Assembly (NCBI GenBank): GCA_002404995.1
Contig: DHKY01000004.1
Coordinates: 26,613-90,612, forward strand
From: Caryophanales bacterium UBA4682
GTDB lineage: Bacteria > Bacillota_I > Bacilli_A > RFN20 > CAG-288
Direction of reading: 5' to 3'
Length of the DNA stretch: 64,000 bases
In this document: in pieces, positions 16,073 through 25,186 of the stretch
How positions within the stretch are numbered: the first letter of the stretch is position 1
Layout: each line of letters opens with the position of its first letter
Notes under the pieces: generated by a model
The model's input: only the letters and a program-made list of their open reading frames with translations
Told to the model about the DNA's origin: nothing
Databases searched by the model: none
Program-made: the position numbers and the translations under genes

Positions 16073-17080
16073 ATGTCAAAAAAAGAAACACTTACAAAAA
16101 GCATCGGTGCGAAAAAGAAGCACCACATCCTACGAAACATTCTTATCGTCTTCCTTTCCATCATTGCCCTCTTTGCAATCGGAATCGGAGCCTATAACGG
16201 AATCAAGCATATCCGTTTCAAAGGCTACTATCAGATTGCAACAAGAAGGAGAGACAATCCAGGTCTGAACGATGGATACGTTACCCAAGGCCTCTGCTAT
16301 CTTGAAGAAGAAGACAGGTACCTAACCAGCGGATACAGGAAAGACAAGAAATCCCCGAGCCGTGTCTATTCCGTTGACAAAGACAACAAGCAACACTACG
16401 CAGAGCTTTACTTCATCAAAGACGGAGCCGAAAAGAAATTCACCTATCATTGCGGAGGAGTCGCAAGCGAAGGCGACTATGTCTATGTCGCCAGCGCTTC
16501 CAAAATCTTCTCCTTCAAGAAATCCGATATTCTGAATTCCAGCAAAGCCGTTGCGGTAAAGAGCTTTGCCGTCAACTGTGCAGCTTCCTTTGTCTTCACC
16601 GACGGAAATTATCTCTATACCGGTGAATTCAATGACGGAGACTCCTATAAAACCAACAATACCTTCACGAACACCGACGGAGAAACCACCAAGGCAATCA
16701 TTTCTAAATACAATCTATCCGATGTAAACGAGAAAGAAAAAGGTACTCCGGTCCTTGAATATGCCATCCGGAATTCTGTACAAGGAAGGTGTGTTACCTC
16801 ATCCGGCAAAATTGTTCTTGATACCAGCTGGGGAAGGAATCCTTCTCACTTCTATGTCTATGACGGATTCCAGGACAAGATCGATACAAAAGACAAGGAT
16901 GTTCCTGTCATCTACTTAGACAGTCGTTATCTCAAGCAGGATATTGTCGGTCCTTCTAGGGCAGAAGATCTCGATTATCATAATGGCAAAGTCCTTGTCG
17001 CCAGCGAATCCGCATCTAATAAGTACATCTACGGAAAACTGTTCTTCTACTTCTACATCAACGGACTAAGCATTGATTAG
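16073..17080 (+). CDS. membrane-anchored extracellular protein, possibly beta-propeller-like
   Basis: 335 residues: a basic cytoplasmic start, one membrane segment (ILIVFLSIIALFAIGIGAY, about residues 24-42), then a large exported domain. That domain repeats short strand-like units such as VTQGLCYLEEEDRYLTSG, GGVASEGDYVYVASAS and VFTDGNYLYTGEF, reminiscent of propeller blades that bind ligands or sugars. No catalytic motif is evident. The SD is weak (AAAGAAAG). Followed by a clear terminator. The propeller idea is inference. Confidence 0.8.
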   Translation: MSKKETLTKSIGAKKKHHILRNILIVFLSIIALFAIGIGAYNGIKHIRFKGYYQIATRRRDNPGLNDGYVTQGLCYLEEEDRYLTSGYRKDKKSPSRVYSVDKDNKQHYAELYFIKDGAEKKFTYHCGGVASEGDYVYVASASKIFSFKKSDILNSSKAVAVKSFAVNCAASFVFTDGNYLYTGEFNDGDSYKTNNTFTNTDGETTKAIISKYNLSDVNEKEKGTPVLEYAIRNSVQGRCVTSSGKIVLDTSWGRNPSHFYVYDGFQDKIDTKDKDVPVIYLDSRYLKQDIVGPSRAEDLDYHNGKVLVASESASNKYIYGKLFFYFYINGLSID

Positions 17081-17103
17081 TCTATTCATAGTTTTGAAGC
17101 AAA

Positions 17104-17131
17104 AAACGGAGCTCTCCTTGAGCTCCGTTTT
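17104..17131 (+). terminator. terminator
   Basis: AAACGGAGCTC (17104-17114), loop TCCTT, GAGCTCCGTTT (17120-17130), followed by T. Confidence 0.9.
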
Positions 17132-17328
17132 CTAAATCAACATCAGCAAAATAAAAATGATTGCTTTGTTATCGTTTTCATATAATTTGTCTTCTGATAA
17201 CATTGCGTTTCTTGAATCATACCAATGAAAATCTGATAAGATAATGCACGTTAAAAGCAAAATCAAAGCAATTTGATGACGCAAAACTATAGGGTCTATC
17301 TTAGACAGCCAGTTGCCAGAAATCCGCT

Positions 17329-18108
17329 ATGAAAACCAAATGGAGAAGTATAACAATTATCATTTCCACTTCTAGGGCTATTTTCACTCTTGCAGCATCT
17401 TTCGTCTCTTCCATAGCCTGGTTCTCTGCCAGTCGTAGTGTCAAAGCGAACGGCAATGGTTTTGAAGTGTCAAGAGAAAACTCGATTCTGGATTCAATTG
17501 AAATTCATACACAAAAAGACGGTGCCTCCTCCCCATTTATTTTCAACGAAGAAGCCAAAGGAAAATATGTATTCGCTGATAAGAGCAGCAATGTCCTAAC
17601 ATATCAGCCAACGACCGAAGGAGATACTGGAAAAATTAATATCGGCACTTACTCCGTTACCGATTCTCAGAAAGCGTTGCTTCTTGTCTACAACTTCCGT
17701 CAAGACCAATCGGAGGACAGATACAATCTGACACTTAAAGCAGTCACTTCTACAACCTATGAAAATTCGTTGATTGCCTTAGATGGAAACGGAAATCCAG
17801 TGAACAAGATATCCGAGAGCAATAATCTATCCTCAATCATTTCTTTTTCTGCTTTTGAATTCCAGAATAGCTATGATTTATCCAATCAAGGCAGGACATT
17901 CTCTTCTTTTGCAAACTATGCTTCAGTGATAACCTATACTCCATCTCTTTCTCTTTATAAAAGGAGCAGAAAAAGGAACTCGCTTGCTCTGGTCATCACC
18001 TACAACAGCGACATCATCGAATACCTTTACTCCCTCAATCTATCCAATCCTGTTTTAAATAGCGACATCATCCTGTTTGACAAATCCGACTTTGTCCTAT
18101 CCCTGTAA
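17329..18108 (+). CDS. exported protein with SIAWF-type signal sequence
   Basis: 259 residues. The N terminus has a signal/anchor ending in SSIAWFSASRSVKANG, a motif seen in surface proteins handled like SipW/TasA substrates in Firmicutes. The rest is Ser/Thr-rich and beta-like with no recognised domain. It is followed after 5 nt by a longer protein with the same SSIAWF motif, so the two are an operon and may form one surface structure. No SipW peptidase is visible in the window. Confidence 0.7.
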   Translation: MKTKWRSITIIISTSRAIFTLAASFVSSIAWFSASRSVKANGNGFEVSRENSILDSIEIHTQKDGASSPFIFNEEAKGKYVFADKSSNVLTYQPTTEGDTGKINIGTYSVTDSQKALLLVYNFRQDQSEDRYNLTLKAVTSTTYENSLIALDGNGNPVNKISESNNLSSIISFSAFEFQNSYDLSNQGRTFSSFANYASVITYTPSLSLYKRSRKRNSLALVITYNSDIIEYLYSLNLSNPVLNSDIILFDKSDFVLSL

Positions 18109-18113
18109 AAACT

Positions 18114-20048
18114 ATGAAACATAAAGCACCTTTCATTATCAGCATTATCGTAACCGGTGGAGTCTTAGCAGCCATTGCCTCCTCAATAGCTTGGTTTGAT
18201 CATAAGACCACCCTTACTCCGGCAATTCTTCAAGGGAGCACCCAGGGTGCCTATTTTGGCGGTGGAGACGGATCCGAGACAACCCCTTATCTCATCAAAA
18301 ACCAACGTCATCTTTATAATTTGGCTTGGCTCCAGTATTTAGGTGAATTCAACCAAGCAGAAACGGATTCTACTAAGATCGATAAGCAGTATTATTTCAA
18401 GAGGGATGATTCTTTAAAGGATTCTGAACTCGATAGGAAGGATTTTGTCTTACCTCCTATCGGAACAGAGAGTAATCCATTCCTTGGAAACTTTGATGGG
18501 AACGATGTTACTATCAGCAATCTCACGGTCAGCAATAACTTCAATGATCTAAACAAACATCCTTATAATGTGACATCCGATTCGTTTAATAAGGAAAATA
18601 TTCAAATTGTCGGTTTTTTCGGAATCATCGGATCCCATAATACACTAAGCTACTCTTATTCCTCAGCTATCAATTCTGTCTCCAATCTTTATCTGAACAA
18701 CGTAACAATCAGCACCTCATCAAATAATACTTTATGTGGTATCTTTGCTGGCTATGCGAACGCCTCTATTTCCTATTGCGGTGTCCACTATGCCACCATC
18801 AAGATTGGATCGAATGTCACTAAGATTGATGCTTTCAATAATGTCTCATCCTATACCTTGATCGGCGATTACAACCAAGACGGCTATGAATGGGAAGATA
18901 AACCGGGTGGGGATGTCGGATACGGCACAAGTACTGATATTCGACAGCTTTATCAAACTTTAAATAATTTTTCGCTTAGGGATAAAGACACTGGTGTTGT
19001 AGGGAAAGGGCAAGCCTTGCCATTTAAAGAAAGCCAAACTCCTACATTATATAAGAACTCATCAAATGAAACTCTAACTGTTTCCACTTATGGAACAACT
19101 TTGTCTATTCCGTATTCAGATTCCATAACCGCATCCGATATGGGAAATAATATCGGCTATTACTCTGGGGAGCTAAAGGCATATAAAGACAAATTCAAAG
19201 GCAAAATCAACTATGAAAGCCTAACAAAAATCAAAGAATCCAATCTTGATGTGAATGAAAGTGTAAAAAATGCTATTCAGGCATCAGTCGATGATACAAC
19301 TAAATACGGTGATTCTTGTATCAGGTTATCAGCACAAAACTATTTAGCGGATAATATCAAGCGAAAAGATGGCTATGCTTTAATTAAACGAGGATATTTA
19401 GGAAACTATCACGGAGATATTCTCATCCCTTCAGAAGCAATATGGGTTGCTCCAATTAAGCCTGGGAATTTCGAATTCGTTGTTCTAAATCCGAATGATA
19501 CAAACGCTTGGCTAGCGATTTGGAAACTCGAAAGAAATACGCCAAAGAAATATGACTCCGGTTTCAAGGCGGTCACGTATGATGATTCTAACCATCTTAT
19601 AGCCTGCACGATACCGCCTCAGTCAAGCACTAGTAAAACTCTAATACCTTATTATTTTGGTGTATCCGTTACTCAAAACGATATTAACAATGGTATAGAA
19701 TTTGCAATCACAAAAGCTCATTCAATGTCTAAAAATGTGTACATTGATTACATCGATATCGGTGCAAACGGAGGTGGTTCGACCACCGATAAGGGAAGTA
19801 TCAGTAAGCTTGACTTCGTTACTGCAGATGCGAATGAAAAGCTCACTAAGCTTACCGATGCAAGCTATACAGCTTCCAACTCTTTATTCTCAATCAATGG
19901 AACTTCTTCAACTGAATCTGTCTATTCTTTCCGTAGAATCAATGATTCGATTCTCTATTATGTGTCATCCGTAAGCTCTGGTTTGACAATTACAGAGATA
20001 GGAACTGGAACAAAGAAGAAAACAGATAACGCCGACTGCAAATCCTAA
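18114..20048 (+). CDS. large exported protein with SIAWF signal and GLUG-like repeats
   Basis: 644 residues. The signal segment ends SSIAWFDHKT (about residues 23-32). A following region reads GDGSETTPYLIKNQRHLYNL and later GNFDGNDVTISNL and VGFFGIIG, the pattern of the beta-helical GLUG-type modules found in adhesins and IgA-protease N-termini. The C-terminal half is Ser/Thr/Asn-rich without a known catalytic motif. Lies 5 nt after its smaller partner. Likely a surface adhesin or fibre component; that role is inference. Confidence 0.75.
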   Translation: MKHKAPFIISIIVTGGVLAAIASSIAWFDHKTTLTPAILQGSTQGAYFGGGDGSETTPYLIKNQRHLYNLAWLQYLGEFNQAETDSTKIDKQYYFKRDDSLKDSELDRKDFVLPPIGTESNPFLGNFDGNDVTISNLTVSNNFNDLNKHPYNVTSDSFNKENIQIVGFFGIIGSHNTLSYSYSSAINSVSNLYLNNVTISTSSNNTLCGIFAGYANASISYCGVHYATIKIGSNVTKIDAFNNVSSYTLIGDYNQDGYEWEDKPGGDVGYGTSTDIRQLYQTLNNFSLRDKDTGVVGKGQALPFKESQTPTLYKNSSNETLTVSTYGTTLSIPYSDSITASDMGNNIGYYSGELKAYKDKFKGKINYESLTKIKESNLDVNESVKNAIQASVDDTTKYGDSCIRLSAQNYLADNIKRKDGYALIKRGYLGNYHGDILIPSEAIWVAPIKPGNFEFVVLNPNDTNAWLAIWKLERNTPKKYDSGFKAVTYDDSNHLIACTIPPQSSTSKTLIPYYFGVSVTQNDINNGIEFAITKAHSMSKNVYIDYIDIGANGGGSTTDKGSISKLDFVTADANEKLTKLTDASYTASNSLFSINGTSSTESVYSFRRINDSILYYVSSVSSGLTITEIGTGTKKKTDNADCKS

Positions 20049-20138
20049 AGTATGGATAGTCTTTGTCTAAATAACAAGGCAAAATAGTTTTCTATCTTGC
20101 CTGATTTTGTGTAAAATGAAAAAGAGTGTATATCAAAA

Positions 20139-20786
20139 ATGAAAAAAGCATTGTTTTTTGATTTAGATGGAACATTATGGAACTCTGTCAGCTCTATTAC
20201 AAAGAGCTGGAACAGGACGAGGAAGAGATTGAACCTGCCTTATTTCTTTACTGAAAAAGATATTACGAGCCATAGGGGTCTGACTCCGGAGGAAACAGCT
20301 CCGATTGCCTTCCCTGGACTTGAGGAGAAGAAAGCACTCGAGGTCTTCCGCACCTGTGTGAGAGATGAAGTGAAGTTTCTTTATAAAGAACCTGGTATTT
20401 TATATCCAGGAGAAATCGATGTATTAAAGAAACTAAAAGAAAAGTATCCTCTTTATGTTGTCAGCAATAGTGATGTCGGATATATCGAGAGCTATCTGGA
20501 TTCCTATTCCTTTAACAAGGTATTCAATGGTCATCTCTGTGCTGGAGATACAAATCTTCCAAAGTGGAGAAACATTCAGGTGTTGAAAGAAAAAGAGAAT
20601 ATCAAAGAAGTCATCTATATTGGGGATACTAAGAAGGACAGGACAGAGTCTCTTCATGCCGGGGTTCTTTTCATTCATGCTGCCTACGGCTTTGGAAAAA
20701 TCGATCCAGATAGGAATCCAATCAATTCTATCGAAGAACTTCCTAGGAAAGTAGAAGAAGTTTTTAACAAAAAACTTGCTGGATAG
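20139..20786 (+). CDS. HAD-superfamily phosphatase, phosphoglycolate phosphatase-like
   Basis: 215 residues. The catalytic motif I is FFDLDGTLWNS (Asp8 nucleophile and Asp10), motif II is VVSNSD, and motif IV is IGDTKKDRTESLHAG. A helical cap domain follows motif I, as in Gph/PGP-type enzymes. It probably hydrolyses a small phosphorylated metabolite in the cytoplasm; the substrate cannot be read from sequence. It stands alone between exported proteins and a transporter operon, with a weak ribosome site. Confidence 0.9.
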   Translation: MKKALFFDLDGTLWNSVSSITKSWNRTRKRLNLPYFFTEKDITSHRGLTPEETAPIAFPGLEEKKALEVFRTCVRDEVKFLYKEPGILYPGEIDVLKKLKEKYPLYVVSNSDVGYIESYLDSYSFNKVFNGHLCAGDTNLPKWRNIQVLKEKENIKEVIYIGDTKKDRTESLHAGVLFIHAAYGFGKIDPDRNPINSIEELPRKVEEVFNKKLAG

Positions 20787-20896
20787 TTTTTCCTAAGAAT
20801 AGTTGTATCCGATAATTGTGGTCAAAAGGCTGATTTTTCTTCTTTTTTAACGATTAGCACTTATAATAATTGAAAAAGAAAGGAAATCCCACTCTT

Positions 20897-22330
20897 ATGG
20901 CTGAACAATCACAAAGCAGTCAGAAGCCAATGAAACTGAACTACAAACGTACGAGGATCATCGGCTTTGCGTTTTTCGGTATTCTTTTACTCTGGCAGGT
21001 CTATGATTCCTGGTGTCCGACTTTCCTCACGGAGCTCTTCAAAGAAGCACTCAGTGCAGAAAAAGAAGAAGACGTCCAGTACCTAGTCGGTGTCAGGAGG
21101 GCACTTGATAACTTAGCAGCCCTGATCAGGCTTCCAATCTTCGGACACTTGTCCGATAAGACTCATACTAAGATTGGTAAACGAAGGCCGTATATCCTAG
21201 TTGGAACATTTGTCTCGGCTCTTGCATTCCCGTTCATTCCTGTATTCTTCCATTATAACAATATTGTCGGAACAATTATCAGGATGGCAATCGTTGTCTT
21301 TTTCAGGAGGATGTATCGTAATCCGGCTGTTGCTTTAAGGCCAGACAGGACTCCGAAGCCTCTCCGCTCCCGTGCCAACGGATTAATCAATATCATGGGC
21401 TATTTAGGCGGAGCCTGTGCAACTATTGTCGGTATGGTCTTTGTTCTCTCCCAGTATCTTGGAAAGAACGGAGCAACTACCTGGCAAATTGGAAATATCT
21501 GGGCTATTGAAGCTCCGTTCCTCATTGCTTCTGTCTTGATGGTAATCTCTGCTCTTATCCTCTTTATCAAAATCAAAGAAAACAAGATCGAGGCAGAAAG
21601 GGCAGAGGAGAGGAAAAGAGGAGAAGAAGAAGCCGCTGTCGAAGACAAAGTCACTGATGATGCTCCAAGGAGCAAGGCAAATAAGACAAGGCTGATCCTG
21701 ATTCTTGTCGCTGAGTTCTTCTGGTTCAGGGCAGATAACGGAATCGGAACCTTTATGGGCAACTATACCCTTTACTATCTCAAGAGTTCCACCCGTGCTT
21801 TATCCGTTAATACCATCTTAGGCGGTGTCGGTTCTGTCATCGGATTCATCGTTGGTGGTCTCCTCGCCGAGAAAATCGGACGAAAATGGACGATTGTCTC
21901 TGGACTCAGCTTAACGGCTTTATCCTTAGCATTCTGGGTTATCAGGACATTTGCTATCCCAGTCAAAGTCCCTGCCCAAGGCGAATACAATGCCTTCCCG
22001 ATTTATATCTATGCCATCTGGTTCCTCAAAGGACTCGGAAGGTCGCTTGTCCATGTCAATTCCTTCCCGATGGTCGTTGAGCTTTGCTCAAGTAAGAAGA
22101 TAGGCCGGTTCACCGGTTATTACTATGCTGCCTCCATGGCTGCCCAGACGATTACTCCCTGCCTCCTTGGCTTGCTTCTTCTCCATCCGAACTTCGGATG
22201 GAACTACCTACCTGTCTACGCACTCTGCTGCAGGGCTGTTGCCTTTGTCATTTTCTTCTTCGTCAAGAACGTCAAAACAAAGAAAACCACCATCAAAAAA
22301 GGACTCGCTGCCCTTGATCAGGATGACTAA
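20897..22330 (+). CDS. GPH/MFS-family sugar-type cation symporter
   Basis: 477 residues with about 12 membrane segments. The loop GHLSDKTHTKIGKRRPYIL is the characteristic GPH (glycoside-pentoside-hexuronide) version of the MFS motif A. A charged loop of about 40 residues (Glu/Lys-rich) separates the two halves. The ATG at 20897 is preferred over an upstream TTG because AAAGGA lies about 12 nt before it. It is followed after 3 nt by a glycerophosphodiesterase, suggesting uptake of a glycerophosphodiester or polyol substrate; that link is inference. Confidence 0.9.
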   Translation: MAEQSQSSQKPMKLNYKRTRIIGFAFFGILLLWQVYDSWCPTFLTELFKEALSAEKEEDVQYLVGVRRALDNLAALIRLPIFGHLSDKTHTKIGKRRPYILVGTFVSALAFPFIPVFFHYNNIVGTIIRMAIVVFFRRMYRNPAVALRPDRTPKPLRSRANGLINIMGYLGGACATIVGMVFVLSQYLGKNGATTWQIGNIWAIEAPFLIASVLMVISALILFIKIKENKIEAERAEERKRGEEEAAVEDKVTDDAPRSKANKTRLILILVAEFFWFRADNGIGTFMGNYTLYYLKSSTRALSVNTILGGVGSVIGFIVGGLLAEKIGRKWTIVSGLSLTALSLAFWVIRTFAIPVKVPAQGEYNAFPIYIYAIWFLKGLGRSLVHVNSFPMVVELCSSKKIGRFTGYYYAASMAAQTITPCLLGLLLLHPNFGWNYLPVYALCCRAVAFVIFFFVKNVKTKKTTIKKGLAALDQDD

Positions 22331-22333
22331 AGA

Positions 22334-23068
22334 ATGAAAAAAGAAAACTTAATCAAAGATCTTAACCCACTATTTCTAAAAGGATGTGCCCATCGCGGCT
22401 TACACAACAAGGAATTCACCGAAAACGGAAGGAAAGCCTTTCAGAACGCAGTCGACCATAACAGGGCAATCGAACTCGATGTTCATCTTACCAAGGACAA
22501 TCAACTGATTGTTGTCCATGATTCCGACTTGCAGAGAGTCACCGGAAAAGAAGGCGTTGTGGAAACTAGGACAGTCAAGGAAATCAAAGACAACTACCGC
22601 CTGCTCGATGGAGAACAGCTGCCAACCTTCCAAGAAGTACTTCGTTTAGTGGATGAACAAGTCCCTAGGCTTGTCGAATTGAAGACCTATAAAGGAAACA
22701 ATGCTCCTTTGGCAAAAAGAGCAAGAGAAGAACTCAGTGGAATCAAAGACAAGAAGAATTTCAGGATTATTGCCTTTGATCCACGTGCTTTAATCCGTAG
22801 GAAGAAGACAACGATCCATACTTCCTTATTGATTGCAAAGCAAAGAGAAGACGTCTTCTTCTTCCGTCACTTCTTTGACTCCGTCGATATCGAATGGGTC
22901 ATGCTGAAAGAGAAAAAAGTCAGGAAATACAGAAAGAAGCATCTTCTGAATTCCTGGACCATCAACAGCGAAGACAAATTGGAAATCGCACTCAACTATG
23001 CCGATAGGATTACGTTCCAGGAAATGCCTGCCGAGCTGATCCGCTCTAAGATTGAAGGAAAGAATTAA
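22334..23068 (+). CDS. glycerophosphodiester phosphodiesterase
   Basis: Hydrolyses glycerophosphodiesters to glycerol 3-phosphate and an alcohol; 244 residues. Catalytic elements: CAHRG (His20, Arg21), IELDVHLTKD (Glu and Asp metal ligands, near 50-58) and VVHDSDLQRVTG (second His), plus LVELK near residue 115. No signal peptide, so cytoplasmic. Cotranscribed with the GPH transporter before it. UgpQ-like in layout. Confidence 0.95.
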   Translation: MKKENLIKDLNPLFLKGCAHRGLHNKEFTENGRKAFQNAVDHNRAIELDVHLTKDNQLIVVHDSDLQRVTGKEGVVETRTVKEIKDNYRLLDGEQLPTFQEVLRLVDEQVPRLVELKTYKGNNAPLAKRAREELSGIKDKKNFRIIAFDPRALIRRKKTTIHTSLLIAKQREDVFFFRHFFDSVDIEWVMLKEKKVRKYRKKHLLNSWTINSEDKLEIALNYADRITFQEMPAELIRSKIEGKN

Positions 23069-23076
23069 AAAGATCA

Positions 23077-23107
23077 TGCCTGAAGCAAAAAGCTTCAGGC
23101 ATTTTCT
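23077..23107 (+). terminator. terminator of transporter-GDPD operon
   Basis: TGCCTGAAGC, loop AAAAA, GCTTCAGGCA (23077-23101), then TTTTCTTTT. Confidence 0.92.
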
Positions 23108-23135
23108 TTTCACAAGATGGAATCCTTGCTATAAT
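23107..23135 (+). promoter_or_regulatory. promoter of tRNA-Arg
   Basis: Extended -10 (TTGCTATAAT, TATAAT at 23130-23135) with a weak TTTTCA -35 at 23107-23112, spacer 17 nt. Confidence 0.75.
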
Positions 23136-23147
23136 GTTTTCCGCAAC

Positions 23148-23225
23148 GGCCCTGTAGCTCAGTTGGATTAGAGCACCTGACTTCGAATCAGGGGGCCAAG
23201 GGTCCAAGTCCCTTCAGGGTCACCA
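23148..23225 (+). tRNA. tRNA-Arg (anticodon TCG)
   Basis: 78 nt with encoded CCA. Acceptor GGCCCTG/CAGGGTC; D-arm GCTC/GAGC; anticodon stem CCTGA/TCAGG with loop CTTCGAA, anticodon TCG (CGA/CGG and perhaps all CGN). The T-arm AAGGG-TCCAAGT-CCCTT again has C instead of U at position 55. Many Firmicutes use an ACG anticodon for CGN, so TCG is notable. Confidence 0.95.
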
Positions 23226-23229
23226 AAAA

Positions 23230-23262
23230 AGGTCCTTCATCTCGGAAGGACCTCTTTTTGTT
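23230..23262. terminator. bidirectional terminator
   Basis: AGGTCCTTC (23230-23238) pairs with GAAGGACCT (23245-23253), with an A-run before and a T-run after. It serves the tRNA and the convergent ABC operon. Confidence 0.88.
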
Positions 23263-23274
23263 TTCTAAAAAGAA

Positions 23275-24162
23275 TCACTTTTTCTTTTTCGGCTTAAGGT
23301 AATTCAGAAGGATATAAACAAGAATAAGAACCACAATCGTAAGGATCAGAACTAGATACCTTGCCAAAAAAGATACCTTATGATCAAAGAAATAGAAGTT
23401 ACAATCCGTAGAGTTCTTTAATCCTTCAATGAATTTATCGTCCATCCCCGCATCTTTCCTTGCCAGAAGCACCCCGTTTAAAGAATGGTTCCGCATCAAT
23501 ACTGTTCCATAGACGCTTGGCAGAAAACCGGAAATATTCTGAAGCACTTTATTGAAGGTATTGATTGGCCTATAGGCACCGCTGATGAATCCGTATCCTG
23601 CAGAAACGATGGTACCGATGGCTGCAATCTGTCCTTGGCTAGTCAAAAAGAAATTAATCAAGGAAGAAAGGGCAGTTCCGAAAAGCGAGAGCAGGAAAAC
23701 ATCGAGAAGAAGGAGAAAGACATCTGCTGCACTCCTAAACCATCCGATTATGCCAAGATAAATGAAGCATAGGGCCGCTGCACAATAACAGATAAGAAGA
23801 GTTGAAAACAACGTCGAGAGATAATAAGCCAGAGCAATGATGGAAGGCTTGACAGGAGAAATCCGGAAGTCCTTGATTGTACCATTTGCCTTATCCTGAA
23901 CCATTAAGAAGTTCGAGCAGAAGGCAACCGTAATACAGGATACTGCCAACATCGAAGAGATGATTTGTGCTCCGGCAAATCCAGAGACAATTTTATCCGA
24001 TAGTCCTAAGGACTCCGGAATGGATTGCTTGTAGATATTTCCAAGGAATGTCCTATAAAGAACAAGAAGAATTGCAGGTGTGATAAGGGAAGTAAAGAAC
24101 CTGCCTTTATCCTTGAAGAAGAGCTTGATGTTCCGCTTCCTAAGTGAGAACAGGATACTCAT
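23275..24162 (-). CDS. ABC-2 type exporter permease
   Basis: 295 residues with about six membrane segments in the ABC-2 pattern: a membrane-proximal start (MSILFSLRKRNIKLFFKDKG), a family-type KANGTIKDFRISPVKPSI loop, and a Lys-rich C-terminal end. Its ATG overlaps the ATPase stop as TAATG. It forms a DrrAB-like exporter with the upstream ATPase; the substrate is unknown (drug, lipid or peptide). Confidence 0.93.
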   Translation of the reverse strand: MSILFSLRKRNIKLFFKDKGRFFTSLITPAILLVLYRTFLGNIYKQSIPESLGLSDKIVSGFAGAQIISSMLAVSCITVAFCSNFLMVQDKANGTIKDFRISPVKPSIIALAYYLSTLFSTLLICYCAAALCFIYLGIIGWFRSAADVFLLLLDVFLLSLFGTALSSLINFFLTSQGQIAAIGTIVSAGYGFISGAYRPINTFNKVLQNISGFLPSVYGTVLMRNHSLNGVLLARKDAGMDDKFIEGLKNSTDCNFYFFDHKVSFLARYLVLILTIVVLILVYILLNYLKPKKKK

Positions 24163-25073
24163 TAATTGTTTCCTCCGCTTAAGTCCTTGCCTGTTACAGC
24201 AAGGAAGACGTCGTCCATCTTTCCTTTGGTAATCTCATAGTCAACAAAGACATCTGGGTGGGATAAAATCAGTTCTGTCGCTTCCTTTGTGTTTTTAACA
24301 AGGATTCGGAAAGAGTCCTTTCTTGTCTCATAATCATGCCCAAGCTTCTTTACCGCTTCTTCTTGTGCATTATAGATTGTTATATAGTCACCAGTGTACT
24401 TGTTCTTCAGTTCAAGACAAGTTCCTTCATCGGCTATTTTCCCATCATCCAAGATTACAACATAATCGGCATCGGCGGCTTCTTCCCTATAATGAGTGGT
24501 CAGGAAGACCGTCCTATTGTCTTTCTTCCGAAGAGAGGAGATAACCTCCCAAAGATTCTTTCTTGTCTGTGGATCCAGTCCTGTCGTTGGCTCATCTAGA
24601 ATCAGTATCTTAGGATGATTCAGAAGTGCTCTTGCAACATCAATTCGTCTTCTCTGGCCCCCGGAAAGTTTACCAACTTGCCGTTTCAACAGACTCTTGA
24701 AATCCAAGAGAGAAGAAAGCTCCTCAAGTCTCTTCTTGAACTCTTCTCCGCGGATTCCGTATAAGGAAGCCCGGGATTCCAGATTATCGTAAACAGAAAG
24801 ATGGGAATCGAGAACGGAAGACTGGAAGACAACGCCAAGCTCTTTCTTGATCTCATCCGGATCCTTGTCCAGATCATGTCCATCGATTTCGATTGTTCCA
24901 CTATCTTTGGCGAGCTGTCCGCAAAGAATATTAATGGTTGTGGATTTACCTGCTCCATTAACTCCAAGGAAAGCATATAGTTCTCCTTCTCTAACCCGAA
25001 GGCTTAAATCCTTTACTGCCTTAACATCTGCAAATGATTTATTCAGATGTTCAATCCGGATAATGTCATTCAT
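24162..25073 (-). CDS. ABC exporter ATP-binding protein, DrrA-like
   Basis: 303 residues. Walker A GVNGAGKST (residues 37-45), signature LSGGQRRR, Walker B ILILDEPTTGLD and a later H-loop (TTHYREEA). The C-terminal domain of about 80 residues is typical of DrrA/CcmA-type ATPases with an ABC-2 permease partner. The ATG at 25073 is chosen since AAAGGAG lies just before it; an upstream in-frame start lacks one. An inverted repeat lies 30-60 bp upstream. Confidence 0.95.
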   Translation of the reverse strand: MNDIIRIEHLNKSFADVKAVKDLSLRVREGELYAFLGVNGAGKSTTINILCGQLAKDSGTIEIDGHDLDKDPDEIKKELGVVFQSSVLDSHLSVYDNLESRASLYGIRGEEFKKRLEELSSLLDFKSLLKRQVGKLSGGQRRRIDVARALLNHPKILILDEPTTGLDPQTRKNLWEVISSLRKKDNRTVFLTTHYREEAADADYVVILDDGKIADEGTCLELKNKYTGDYITIYNAQEEAVKKLGHDYETRKDSFRILVKNTKEATELILSHPDVFVDYEITKGKMDDVFLAVTGKDLSGGNN

Positions 25074-25104
25074 TTTCCTGCTCCTTTCCAAAGAGAAAAA
25101 GTAT

Positions 25105-25135
25105 GCCAATAGAATGATACTATTTACCTATTGGC
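25105..25135. repeat. inverted repeat upstream of the ABC operon
   Basis: GCCAATAG (25105-25112) and CTATTGGC (25128-25135), perfect 8-bp arms with a 15-bp spacer, 32 bp before the ATPase ATG. It may be an operator for a regulator encoded elsewhere. Confidence 0.5.
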
Positions 25136-25186
25136 TACTCGCATAAATCATATCATTTAGAAAGCAAAAAGCAAATTTTAAATCTA

